Positions 17,602 to 25,712 of a stretch of DNA of 38,610 nt are shown piece after piece. Origin of the DNA: Planctomycetota bacterium (GTDB lineage: Bacteria; Planctomycetota; B15-G4); the NCBI GenBank assembly GCA_029259695.1, contig JAJDEQ010000223.1, forward strand, positions 1 through 38,610, given 5' to 3'. The position numbers and the translations under genes are program-made. Below the pieces are notes generated by a model. That model searched no databases, was not told the DNA's origin, and saw nothing but the letters and a program-made list of their open reading frames with translations. Numbering within the stretch: position 1 is the first letter of the stretch; the number at the start of each line of letters is the position of its first letter.

Positions 17602-18278
17602 CGGTAGCCCACGCCCCAGACCGTCTCGAGCTGATCACGGCAACTCGCGAGCTGACGGCGCACGCGCAGCACGACGTTGTCGACACTGCGCGCCGACGCG
17701 TCCTCGCACTCGGTCCAGATCACGTCGAGCAGGTAGCGGCGTGAGAACGTCCGCCCCGGGTGCCGCAAGAGCAGGTGCAGCAGGGCGAACTCCTTGGGCG
17801 CCAGCGCGAGCGCACGCCCGGCGGCGGACGCGACGTGCCCGTCCGGATCGAGGGTGAGTTCGCCGTCGCAGACCCCGGTGTCGCCGATGCCGCGCGCGGC
17901 GCACTCGGCTTCCACGTGTCGGCGGCGGCGCAGCAGGGCGTCCACCCGTGCCAGCAGTTCGCGCACGTCGAAGGGCTTGGGCACGTAGTCGTCGGCGCCG
18001 GCACGCAGCGCGGTCACCCGATCGTCGACGGCATGGCGCGCGGTGAGCATCAGCACCGGCGCGGAACAGGCGCGACGCAGCCGGGCCAGCACGTCGATGC
18101 CATCGGCGTCCGGCAGCATCCAGTCCAGCAGCACCAGGTCGGGTGCGCGCCGACCGAACAGACGCAAGGCGCTTGCGCCATCGGCGGCGTGCTCCACGTC
18201 GTGACCTGCCCGGACGAGTTCACGGGTCAACGCCCGAGCCTGGGGGACCGCGTCTTCCACGAGCAGGATGTGCGCCAT
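17583..18278 (-). CDS. OmpR/PhoB-family response regulator
   Basis: The protein has 231 aa. The receiver domain (residues 1-115) shows the acidic residues in LLVEDA, the phospho-acceptor Asp in LVLLDWMLPDADGI, the Thr in LMLTARH and the Lys in DDYVPKPFD. The C-terminal winged helix has LALAPKEFALLHLLLRHPGRTFSRRYLLDVIW and DNVVLRVRRQL, the OmpR DNA-recognition type, ending WGVGYRW. It is first in an operon with the kinase. ATG 18278 is preferred because the receiver begins there (MAHILLVED). The gene is divergent from the beta-helix gene at 18427, with 148 bp between starts, so that gene is a natural candidate target. Confidence 0.93.
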   Translation of the reverse strand: MAHILLVEDAVPQARALTRELVRAGHDVEHAADGASALRLFGRRAPDLVLLDWMLPDADGIDVLARLRRACSAPVLMLTARHAVDDRVTALRAGADDYVPKPFDVRELLARVDALLRRRRHVEAECAARGIGDTGVCDGELTLDPDGHVASAAGRALALAPKEFALLHLLLRHPGRTFSRRYLLDVIWTECEDASARSVDNVVLRVRRQLASCRDQLETVWGVGYRWRPSC

Positions 18279-18285
18279 GACCCGC

Positions 18286-18314
18286 AGCTCACCGCGACAG
18301 GGCCACATCGTCAA
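18286..18314 (-). promoter_or_regulatory. Putative promoter of the two-component operon
   Basis: On the minus strand TTGACG (18309-18314), a 17-bp spacer and TGAGCT (18286-18291) precede ATG 18278 by 7 nt. No Shine-Dalgarno is present, so a leaderless transcript is suggested. Confidence 0.4.
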
Positions 18315-18370
18315 GGGGCGAGACGATGGCCGGCCGCCGGCCCGGCGGCTCCCGGATCTGGACCCAGTGC

Positions 18371-18376
18371 TAGACT
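18371..18376 (+). promoter_or_regulatory. Putative extended -10 box of beta-helix gene
   Basis: TAGACT is preceded by TGC, giving an extended -10 (TGCTAGACT) about 50 nt before ATG 18427. No -35 is evident. Confidence 0.35.
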
Positions 18377-18426
18377 CGGTCGCGGGGAGCTCGGCTGGAC
18401 CTCGACCAGCCCGCAGAGGAGGGATC

Positions 18427-19734
18427 ATGCGCAAGCGCCAACTCGTCGCGGCGTGCCTGGTGACCGTGTTGAGCAGCGCCCTCGCTCGGGCCGGGACGGT
18501 GTGGACGGTCCCGGGGGACTTTGCCGACGTGCAGTCCGCCGTCGACGGCGTGGCGGAGGGCGACACGATCCTCGTCGGCGACGGTGTCTGGCCGGTGCCG
18601 GCCGGCGAGGGGCTGAACTACGGCGGCAAGGACGTCACCGTGCAGAGCCTGAACGGACCGGCGCACACGACGCTCGATGCCCAGGGCAACGGACGCGTGG
18701 TGACCTTCGAGAACGGCGAGGGACCCGGTGCACGCCTGATCGGGTTCACGCTGACCGGCGGCTTCTTCAGCGACGCGGGCAGCGGCTTCGGCGGTGGCGG
18801 CATCAGCATCGTGATCGCCAGCCCCACCATCAGCCACTGCATCGTGCGCGACAACCAGGCCACCTGGGGTGGGGGGCTGTTCATCGTGGGTGGCGCGCCG
18901 CGCATCGAGAACACGATCGTCTCCGAGAATCGCGCCCGCGGTGTGTTCTCCGCCGGCTCGGCGATCACGGTCACCGCCTCGCTCGCTCGCATCCGCAACT
19001 GCAGCGTGACCCAGAACTGGGGTGCCGGGCTGCAGTCGTTCGGCGGTGCGGTGTTGTTCTTCGACAGCCCCGGGACGGTCATCGACAACTCGATCATCTG
19101 GGGCAACCGCGACGCCAACGGCCGGGAGCTGAACCTGGTCACGCTCGAGGGCTTCGAGCAGGGTGACCCGCCTTCGGTGAGCTACTCACTGATCGGCGGA
19201 GGCTTCCCCGGCACCGGCAACATCGATGGGGACCCGCAGTTCGTCGACTGGCCCGAGGACGACGTCCACCTGAGCGTCTTCTCGCCGTGCGTGAACGCCG
19301 GCGATCCGGCGCTCCTCGTGGAGCTCGACGCCACGGACATCGACGGTCACGCACGCCTCATCGACGGCACGGTCGACATGGGCGCCGAGGAGGCGACGGG
19401 CCTGTTCCTGTCGTCGCCCGCCCCGGGCATCGCGGGCGAGGTGAACTTCATCACTGTGGCGGGCACGGGCGCGGGGGCGCCGGTGTTGTTGGCGATCGGC
19501 GCAACGCTCGCCACGACGGACATCCCGGGCTGCCCCGGCCTCAGCAGCGCGCTCGACTCGATGGACGACCCCGACGTGCTCGTGGTGGTGCTGAGCACGT
19601 TCCACAACGGTGCCTGGTTCTCGGACCCGTTGCCGTTGGAGTACGCCGGGACGACGCAGTACCTGCAGGCGATCGACCTCGACGACTGCAAGGTGAGCAA
19701 CCTGGTCGCCAAGGCTTTCCCCCCGGCCGACTGA
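18427..19734 (+). CDS. Secreted parallel beta-helix protein with shared C-terminal module
   Basis: The protein has 435 aa. The signal peptide MRKRQLVAACLVTVLSSALARA is followed by VWTVPGDFADVQSAVDGVAEGDTILVGDG, the usual opening of planctomycete beta-helix proteins. Helix rungs follow: PTISHCIVRDNQATWGGGLF, PRIENTIVSENRA, RIRNCSVTQNWGAGL, GTVIDNSIIWGN. The closing rung ends with DIDGHARLIDGTVDMGAEE, a motif common at the end of such helices. About 105 residues from IAGEVNFITVAGTGAGAPVLLAIGATL to VSNLVAKAF form a divergent copy of the C-terminal module, here with two Cys residues. GAGGAGGG just upstream decides ATG 18427. It lies opposite the two-component operon. No catalytic residues are recognised. 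Confidence 0.86.
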   Translation: MRKRQLVAACLVTVLSSALARAGTVWTVPGDFADVQSAVDGVAEGDTILVGDGVWPVPAGEGLNYGGKDVTVQSLNGPAHTTLDAQGNGRVVTFENGEGPGARLIGFTLTGGFFSDAGSGFGGGGISIVIASPTISHCIVRDNQATWGGGLFIVGGAPRIENTIVSENRARGVFSAGSAITVTASLARIRNCSVTQNWGAGLQSFGGAVLFFDSPGTVIDNSIIWGNRDANGRELNLVTLEGFEQGDPPSVSYSLIGGGFPGTGNIDGDPQFVDWPEDDVHLSVFSPCVNAGDPALLVELDATDIDGHARLIDGTVDMGAEEATGLFLSSPAPGIAGEVNFITVAGTGAGAPVLLAIGATLATTDIPGCPGLSSALDSMDDPDVLVVVLSTFHNGAWFSDPLPLEYAGTTQYLQAIDLDDCKVSNLVAKAFPPAD

Positions 19735-19754
19735 GGTCGCCCGGCCGACTGGCC

Positions 19755-21038
19755 TCAGGCGTCGAGCAGTACGAAGCTGGTCACGCCGCCGATCACGATG
19801 CTGCTGTCGTCGACGTCTTGCGCTGCCATCTGGAGCAGGAACGAGAGGCCGTCGAATCCGGGCGGCAGCACGGGCGCGATGAAGGGGAGGTTCCACACGC
19901 CGTCCGCGGCGGGGTTGTTGCCCACGACGAAGGCGCCCTGGAACGGTGAGCCCATGGCGAACACGCCGGCCTTGCCCGCGAAGGGCAGGAAGTCGGACGT
20001 GAACGACCAGAAGTAGCCCACCAGGTCGGCCTGCTTGCCGGTGAAGGTGAGCGTGCCGATTTCGCCTTCTCGCAGGGGCGCGCTGATGGCCATGTCGCGC
20101 GCGGTGATCGTGGCGAAGTCGGCCACGATCGAGTCGGGGGTGGCGTCGATCTCCTCGCCCGTCGGCGGACCGCCGATGAACGACGGGCCAGGGCTCAGGA
20201 TGTTGTCCACCAGCCATGCGGTGCCGATGCCCGTCAGGCCCGCGACGCCGGTGATCCGCACGGCGTCACCGCCGGTGCTGCTGAGTGCGTTGAAGCCCTC
20301 CACGCCTCCCGCGAGGGTCGAGCCGGCGAGGAGCACCATGGACGAGCCCTCGATCTGGATGCCGGAGCCGCCGTCCGCGTAGTGACCGACGCACAGGCCG
20401 CGCAACGGGTCGCCCCCGTCGTGGCCCAGCAGCATGCACCCGTGCAGGCTGACCTGACTGTCGCGCACGACGGCGCCGTCTCCCCCGGCGTTGTCGGCGA
20501 GTCCGAAGACCATGGTGCAGTTGGCCGCGGTCTCGGGCTCGCCGCCGAGCATGGTCGAGTGCGCGATGGTCACGTTGGCGGAGTTGTAGACGAACAGGCC
20601 CGGGGCACCGCCGAGGGTGCCTGCACTGGGGGGCCCGACGAGCACCGAGTCCTCCACCCAGACCGCGCCGTCGCAGTCGAGGACGCGCAGCGCGGCCGAC
20701 GACGTGAAGGGGAAGAAGCCCGAGGCGCGCAGCTCGACCCCGCGGATCACCACCGTGCTGCCGGCGGGCACGTTCTGCACCCCGACGAAGTCGAGCACTG
20801 GCCGGGTGCCGCCGCCGTCGGCGATCAACACCAGGCCCTTGCCGTCGATCACCACGCCGTCGGCGTCGGTCAGGTAGTCACCGGGCTGCAACAGCAGGAT
20901 GTCGCCGTCGGCGGCCGCGGCGATGGCCGCCTCCAGGGCCGGCTCACCGACACCCGCGGGGTCGACCACGATCACGTCGGCGAGCACACGAGCGGTGAGG
21001 CTGAACAGTGCGATGGCGATCAGCGCGCGCTTGATCAT
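19755..21038 (-). CDS. Secreted right-handed beta-helix-like protein, paralogue of the 13.5 kb gene
   Basis: The protein has 427 aa. The signal peptide MIKRALIAIALFSLTARVLA precedes a body with AAADGDILLLQPGDYLTDADG, VVIDGKGLVLIADGGGTRP, VVIRGVELRASG, ALRVLDCDGAVWVEDSVLVG and many Gly/Ser turns. The end (LTFTGKQADLVGYFWSF to SSIVIGGVTSFVLLDA) matches the protein at 13497-14732. GGAGG 6 nt before ATG 21038 gives a strong start. It converges with the beta-helix gene ending 20 bp away. That gap carries a repeated CCCGGCCGACTG and a short CTGAGG/CCTCAG inverted repeat. Function unknown; probably extracellular and structural. Confidence 0.83.
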   Translation of the reverse strand: MIKRALIAIALFSLTARVLADVIVVDPAGVGEPALEAAIAAAADGDILLLQPGDYLTDADGVVIDGKGLVLIADGGGTRPVLDFVGVQNVPAGSTVVIRGVELRASGFFPFTSSAALRVLDCDGAVWVEDSVLVGPPSAGTLGGAPGLFVYNSANVTIAHSTMLGGEPETAANCTMVFGLADNAGGDGAVVRDSQVSLHGCMLLGHDGGDPLRGLCVGHYADGGSGIQIEGSSMVLLAGSTLAGGVEGFNALSSTGGDAVRITGVAGLTGIGTAWLVDNILSPGPSFIGGPPTGEEIDATPDSIVADFATITARDMAISAPLREGEIGTLTFTGKQADLVGYFWSFTSDFLPFAGKAGVFAMGSPFQGAFVVGNNPAADGVWNLPFIAPVLPPGFDGLSFLLQMAAQDVDDSSIVIGGVTSFVLLDA

Positions 21039-21143
21039 CTTCGTCCCTCCTTGGTTCCTGTTGCGAAGATGAGCCCAGTCTACGCCGTCCCGCGAGGTCC
21101 GGGCGACATCGATCGGCCGCACGGCGGCGATCTTGCGCTCACC

Positions 21144-21149
21144 TATGCT
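21144..21149 (+). promoter_or_regulatory. Putative -10 box TATGCT of HExxH lipoprotein gene
   Basis: TATGCT ends 8 nt before ATG 21158, with no Shine-Dalgarno in between, consistent with a leaderless transcript starting at or near the ATG. Confidence 0.4.
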
Positions 21150-21157
21150 CGGTGCCC

Positions 21158-21790
21158 ATGGGCAAACGGAGCGTGTGCGCGCATCGATCGTGGGCCGTCG
21201 TCGGCTGGCTGTTCCTGTGCGCAGGCTCGGTCGGCTGCGCGTCGACGGAGCTCACTCCCGACGCCCTGCACGCATTGGGTGCGGAGGACCCGGAGGCCGT
21301 CACGGCCCTTGTGCGTTGGAAACGGGGCATCGACTCCGCCAACGACTTCCTCGCCTCGGACTTCAGCCAGACACTGCCGGCGGGGCGTTTCCAACTCGCC
21401 GGTGACGGCATGCGCTTCGTGACCGAGGATGCGGTGTACCCGATCGGCGTGCACGTGCTGCCCATGTCGATCCCCTTCGGGCCCGATGCCCAGGAGCGCT
21501 CGTGGGGTTTCGTCATCGGCCGGAAGGGTGACGGCGACCCGCTCTACGCGAACTCGATGTTCCGGGACGACGGGTGTGACTGGATGCATACGATCCACGT
21601 CGGCGGTCTCGTGTTGCACGAGACGGCGCACGTGGTCTTCGACGTGGGCACCGTGGGCTTCTGGAAGGGCGTCGCCTACTACCTGGAGCAGATCTTCCTG
21701 TTGCGCTACCGCACGCACTCGGCGGAGCGACTGCCGTTCGCGGTGACCGACGAGTACTACGCCTGGGTCTCCGAGACGCGGGAGTTCTGA
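21158..21790 (+). CDS. Lipoprotein with HExxH motif, unknown function
   Basis: The protein has 210 aa. The N-terminus has a hydrophobic stretch WAVVGWLFLCAGSVGC followed by Ala-Ser-Thr, consistent with a lipoprotein signal though the lipobox is imperfect. Near residue 150, GGLVLHETAHVVFD contains His-Glu-Thr-Ala-His, the HExxH zinc signature of metallopeptidases. A possible third ligand could lie in DEYYAWVSE near the C-terminus, but I cannot assign it. It is shorter than most HExxH peptidases and belongs to no family I can name. The motif may be structural, or the protein may be a small membrane-tethered zinc protein. GTG 21152, two codons upstream, is an alternative start. Confidence 0.75.
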   Translation: MGKRSVCAHRSWAVVGWLFLCAGSVGCASTELTPDALHALGAEDPEAVTALVRWKRGIDSANDFLASDFSQTLPAGRFQLAGDGMRFVTEDAVYPIGVHVLPMSIPFGPDAQERSWGFVIGRKGDGDPLYANSMFRDDGCDWMHTIHVGGLVLHETAHVVFDVGTVGFWKGVAYYLEQIFLLRYRTHSAERLPFAVTDEYYAWVSETREF

Positions 21791-21997
21791 TGGGCGTCGG
21801 CGGACGCTGTTGCGGCCGCTGCTCCGGCGATGGGCGGATGATCCGGGCCACCCGAGCGTGCTCGTGTGGTGATTCGGCGACGTTCGCGCAGCGGATGGCT
21901 TGTCCGTTCCGCGATCGTGATCGATGATGCGGCGAGTGGATCCGGGCGGGCGACCAGGGGGTCGTGACCGCGGGCAACGGGTCCCGGGGGGTAGGTC

Positions 21998-23575
21998 ATG
22001 GGCGCGCGGTTGGTGCTGGTCACGGTGTTGATCGTTGCTCTGTCCTCGGCGATCGCAGCACAGTGCGAACTGAGCAAGCTCGACTCCTCCGCCTTCGGGC
22101 CGGGAGCAGAGCCCCAACCCTCCGATCGCTTCGGGTGGTCGCTGGACGCGAGCGGCGACGTGGTCGCGGTGGGCGCTCCGTTCAACGACGAGCCGGGTGA
22201 GTTCAACGTCGGCGCGGTCTACGTCTACCGCCACGACGGGACGAGCCTGCAGCCGGAGCAGCGCCTGCTGCCGGATGCCACGACGGGGCCCGGCTTCGGA
22301 TTCGGCGTGTTCCTGAACGGCGACCGGCTGCTCACGAGCGCCGGTCCGGGCCTGACCGAGTTCAGCTTCGACGGCTCCACCTGGAACCCCAGCGGCTCCC
22401 TGGTGATCGCCCCGCCGGGGGTGATCGCGACCGACGGCGAGGTGCTCGTGTCCGGCTCGCCGTCCGAACTGGGCGAAGCGGGCGAGGCCCGGGTCCATCG
22501 CCGCGGGCCCGGCGGTTGGGCCTTCGAACAACTGATCCCCAATCCGCTGGCCGGGGTGACCGATCACTTCGGCTCGGCGGTCGCCGTGAGCGGCGACGTG
22601 CTGGCGATCGGTGCGTCGGGCCGGGGCAGCGCCTTCGGCGCCAGCCAGGGACTGGGCGTGGTGCACGTGTACCGCGACGGGCCCGGCGGCTGGACTCTGG
22701 AGGACAGCGTCTCCGCCAGCGACGAGCAGCTCGACGACCTGTTTGCCGTCCGGTGCGCTTTGTCGGGTGACACCCTCGCCGTGTCCGCCACGCACACCGA
22801 GGAGCTCTTCCCCGGCACCGCGGTCACGGCGAACAACAACGGGGCCGTGTACATCTACCGTGACGACGGAGCCGGCAACTGGGTCGAAGAGCAGAAGGTC
22901 TTCGCCGAGATCGTGGGCAACAACATCAACTTCGGGCGTTCGCTCGATCTCGACGGTGACGTGCTCGTGGCCGGTTCGTCGGCGCTGGCTCCGTTCGCCG
23001 GCTCGGGTGACATCGCGGTCTTCCACCGTCGCAACGGAACCTGGTTCGAGGACGTGGACCCGGTGCCCGCGGAGATCGACTTCTTCGACGGCTTCGGCAT
23101 CAGCGTGGCCGTGTCCGGCGAGTTGGTGGTCGGCGGTGCGGACGGACACGACACGGGCAACGTGGATGGCTCCGGCGCGGCCTGGGCCTTCGACGTGCAC
23201 CCGATCATCGACCTGGGACAGGGCCTGGCGGGCTTCGGCGGCATGGTGCCGGCGCTGAGCTTGTCCGACAGCCTGTGCCCGGACGGCACGAGCAGCGTGT
23301 CGCTCGCCGACAGTCGACCGTCGAGCAGCGCCTGGCTCGTGTTCGGCGTGTCGTTCCTGGGCGCGCCGTTCAAGGGCGGCACGCTGGTCCCCGACCCGGA
23401 TCTGCTGGTGGCCGGCCTGCCGTTGTCGGGCACGGGCGAGCTCTCGTTCCCGTTCACCTGGCCCGCCGGTTTCCCCGGCATCGAGACCTGGTGGCAGTTC
23501 GCGGTCCAGGACGTCGATGGGCCGGCGGGATGGGCGCTGAGCAACGCGCTGACGGTGACGTCGGGAGGACTCTGA
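21998..23575 (+). CDS. Secreted FG-GAP (integrin-type) propeller protein with shared C-terminal module
   Basis: The protein has 525 aa. The signal peptide is MGARLVLVTVLIVALSSAIA. Residues of about 30-400 hold repeated FG-GAP blades: DRFGWSLDASGDVVAVGAP followed by GAVYVYRHDG, DHFGSAVAVSGDVLAIGASG with GVVHVYRDG, LFAVRCALSGDTLAVSA with GAVYIYRDDG, INFGRSLDLDGDVLVAGS, and FFDGFGISVAVSGELVVGGADG. The final 125 residues are the clearest copy of the C-terminal module in this window: LGQGLAGFGGMVPALSLS, AWLVFGVSFLGAPFKGGTL, a WPAGFPGIETWWQFAVQDVD stretch, and WALSNAL. ATG 21998 follows a GGGGGGTAGG purine run. It is probably an extracellular binding protein. Confidence 0.87.
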   Translation: MGARLVLVTVLIVALSSAIAAQCELSKLDSSAFGPGAEPQPSDRFGWSLDASGDVVAVGAPFNDEPGEFNVGAVYVYRHDGTSLQPEQRLLPDATTGPGFGFGVFLNGDRLLTSAGPGLTEFSFDGSTWNPSGSLVIAPPGVIATDGEVLVSGSPSELGEAGEARVHRRGPGGWAFEQLIPNPLAGVTDHFGSAVAVSGDVLAIGASGRGSAFGASQGLGVVHVYRDGPGGWTLEDSVSASDEQLDDLFAVRCALSGDTLAVSATHTEELFPGTAVTANNNGAVYIYRDDGAGNWVEEQKVFAEIVGNNINFGRSLDLDGDVLVAGSSALAPFAGSGDIAVFHRRNGTWFEDVDPVPAEIDFFDGFGISVAVSGELVVGGADGHDTGNVDGSGAAWAFDVHPIIDLGQGLAGFGGMVPALSLSDSLCPDGTSSVSLADSRPSSSAWLVFGVSFLGAPFKGGTLVPDPDLLVAGLPLSGTGELSFPFTWPAGFPGIETWWQFAVQDVDGPAGWALSNALTVTSGGL

Positions 23576-23615
23576 TCCGACGGTCACTGGGAACGACGCA
23601 GGGGGGGTGGACGAC

Positions 23616-24638
23616 ATGGGCGTGATCGGAAAGGCAGCACCCCGGGTCACGGCGCCCCGGTCGGCCCAGTCAGCGCACGCGGTGCTGATGCTGCGCCCGC
23701 GCACCTTCGGCTTCAACACCGACACCAGCACGACGAACTCGTTCGCCGTCGCGAGGCCCGAGAAGGGCGCGCAAGCGGCTCGGGCAGCGAACGCGGGGCC
23801 GGCGCTCGCCCGACGGGCGATCCAGGAGTTCGACGCAGCGGTGAGCGCCTTGGAGGCGGCTGGGATCGAGGTCGTGGTGTTGCAGGATGTCGGCGCTCCG
23901 GCCAAGCCCGACGCCGTCTTCGTCAACAACTGGATCTCGTTCCACGCGGACGGGACGGTCGTGCTCTACCCGATGCTGCACGTCACCCGGCGCACCGAAG
24001 TCCGTCGGGACGTGTTGACGTTGCTGGAGCGCGAGCACGGTTTCCGGGTGGGAGACGTGGTCGACTTCACGGGAGCCTGCGATCGATCCCTGTTCCTGGA
24101 GGGCACCGGCAGCCTGGTGCTCGACCGTGCCGAGGGAGGCGCCTACGCGTGCCTCTCGCCGCGCACGAGCGAAGGCCTGTTGCGCGAGTACTGTCAGCGC
24201 CTGACGCTGCAGCCGGTGGTGTTCCGCGCCGTCGACCGCGATGGCCAGGCGATCTACCACACCAACGTGATGCTCTCGCTGGGCACCGACTTCGGTTTGG
24301 TCTGCGCCGAGGCCATCGTCGGTGCCGGGGATCGCGCGCGCGTGCTGATGAGCATCCGCGCCACGGGGCGCGAGGTGATCGAGATCACGTCGGCGCAGAT
24401 GCACCGCTTCGCCGGCAACCTGCTCGAAGTCCGCGATCAGGAGGGGCGACCGCGCCTAGTCATGTCGCGCAGCGCCCACGATGCCCTCGAGGGGGCGACG
24501 CTGCGGCAACTCGCCGCCCACGCCGAACCGTTGGTGCTCGAGATCCCCACGATCGAGGAGTTCGGTGGCGGCAGCGCGCGCTGCATGCTGGCGGAGGTCC
24601 ACCTGCCGCGGGTGGGGAGTCCGCCCCCGCCGCGCTGA
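23616..24638 (+). CDS. ctlX: CtlX-type hydrolase of the arginine deiminase/amidinotransferase superfamily
   Basis: The protein has 340 aa. It carries the sequence landmarks of citrulline-utilisation hydrolase CtlX: VLMLRPRTFGFN at the start, DAVFVNNWISFHADGTVVLYPM, FLEGTGSLVLDR, AIYHTNVMLSLG, and the C-terminal GGGSARCMLAEVHLP with the presumed nucleophilic Cys. Other members have Pro where this protein has Val in VFVNNW. The family hydrolyses citrulline or related ureido/guanidino compounds; the exact substrate here is not shown. There is no accompanying ornithine or arginine gene in the window. ATG 23616 is preferred to GTG 23607, because the GTG lies at the end of the G-run that would serve as Shine-Dalgarno 8 nt upstream. 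Confidence 0.85.
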   Translation: MGVIGKAAPRVTAPRSAQSAHAVLMLRPRTFGFNTDTSTTNSFAVARPEKGAQAARAANAGPALARRAIQEFDAAVSALEAAGIEVVVLQDVGAPAKPDAVFVNNWISFHADGTVVLYPMLHVTRRTEVRRDVLTLLEREHGFRVGDVVDFTGACDRSLFLEGTGSLVLDRAEGGAYACLSPRTSEGLLREYCQRLTLQPVVFRAVDRDGQAIYHTNVMLSLGTDFGLVCAEAIVGAGDRARVLMSIRATGREVIEITSAQMHRFAGNLLEVRDQEGRPRLVMSRSAHDALEGATLRQLAAHAEPLVLEIPTIEEFGGGSARCMLAEVHLPRVGSPPPPR

Positions 24639-24756
24639 TCGCGGGGGCCCTCCCGGACTGCGGACGCGCGCGACGGCTGTCGCGTAGGGAGCCGTTCACC
24701 GCGCCCCGCCCGCACCGCCCCCGCTGCATCCGCGGCGACGGGGCGTGTTGCGCCCC

Positions 24757-25518
24757 ATGTCCTGCCGTCCCCGAAGCTCGTCCATGCCCCCGCCCAGCAC
24801 CTCCCCGTCGTTCCTCTCCGTCTATCTCCGCCAGGTCGAAGCCCAGCGCCCTCACTCCGCCTGCACCGAACGAGCCCTCGCTCGTCAGGTCGTGCGGGGC
24901 TCGCGGGCTGCCTTCGGCCAGCTCGTGGCGGGCAAGCTGCCCTTCGTCGTCAGTCTGGCCAAGCGTCGTCTGCGTTCCGGGCGGCCCCTGATGAACCTGA
25001 TCGCGGAGGGCAACGTCGGTCTGTTGCACGCCGCGTTGAAGTTCGACCCCGACGCGCGCTGCCGCTTCACGACCTACGCCTGTTGGTGGGTGAGTCGCGC
25101 GCTCGAGCGGGCCTGCGAGCCGCCGCATGGCGAGGGGCCCGACCAGCAGCCCATCCCCGCTCACCTGATCGAGCGCATGCTCCAGTGGACGCAGGTTCCC
25201 GCGCCACCGCAGGTCGACGGGGATCCGGGCCTGGTCCCCGAGGTCCCGTCCTCCCGGGCGCCGTCGGGTGAGAATCGTCGTCGATCGCCGGGCTCGCGCG
25301 CCGCGGCCGGCGAGGTCGGCGCGCTGCTCGGTGTGTTCGGCATGCTCGATCCCCGGGATCGCGAGTTGCTGGGCCTGCGCTTCGACGTCGCCGGGGCCGG
25401 GGCCCGCAGCCTGGGGGACATCATCGCCGAGCGGCGGCGTACCCACGAGCTTGTCAGGCGCCTGGAGCGCCAGGCCCTCGACCGCATCTGCGCGCAGGTG
25501 CGCGACGGCGCCGCCTGA
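24757..25518 (+). CDS. Reduced sigma-70 family RNA polymerase sigma factor
   Basis: The protein has 253 aa from ATG 24757. Residues of about 20-30 (FLSVYLRQVEAQ) resemble region 1.2. LPFVVSLAKRRLRSGRPLMNLIAEGNVGLLHAALKFDPDARCRFTTYACWWVSRALERA is a full region 2 as in RpoD/RpoS-type factors rather than ECF ones. A Pro/Ser/Arg-rich linker replaces region 3. The last 65 residues (LDPRDRELLGLRFDVA, SLGDIIAERRRTHELVRRLERQALDRI) look like region 4 with an unusual helix-turn-helix. It is therefore an alternative sigma factor with probable distinct promoter recognition. The start is uncertain: TTG 24745 and ATG 24784 are in frame, and none has a clear Shine-Dalgarno. A strong hairpin follows the gene. 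Confidence 0.82.
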   Translation: MSCRPRSSSMPPPSTSPSFLSVYLRQVEAQRPHSACTERALARQVVRGSRAAFGQLVAGKLPFVVSLAKRRLRSGRPLMNLIAEGNVGLLHAALKFDPDARCRFTTYACWWVSRALERACEPPHGEGPDQQPIPAHLIERMLQWTQVPAPPQVDGDPGLVPEVPSSRAPSGENRRRSPGSRAAAGEVGALLGVFGMLDPRDRELLGLRFDVAGAGARSLGDIIAERRRTHELVRRLERQALDRICAQVRDGAA

Positions 25519-25575
25519 CGGATCAGGCCTGGAACCTGTCGGCGTCACGGTGGCTCGAAGCCCCGATCGAACGAG

Positions 25576-25612
25576 ACAGCGCGCCGGCCGTGGGATGCGG
25601 CCGGCGCGCTGT
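25576..25612. terminator. Perfect 14-bp inverted repeat, probable bidirectional terminator
   Basis: ACAGCGCGCCGGCC (25576-25589) and its exact complement (25599-25612) flank a 9-nt loop. Outer CGAAC/GTTCG segments could extend the stem. It sits between the convergent ends of the sigma-70 gene and the minus-strand gene. No T-run follows on either side. Confidence 0.6.
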
Positions 25613-25654
25613 CGGTTCGTCCAGGGGTCCGGGGGGCGGTGGTGGCGACCCTCC

Positions 25655-25692
<38 letters not shown>

Positions 25693-25712
25693 GTGGGGGC
25701 GGTCGCGGCCGC

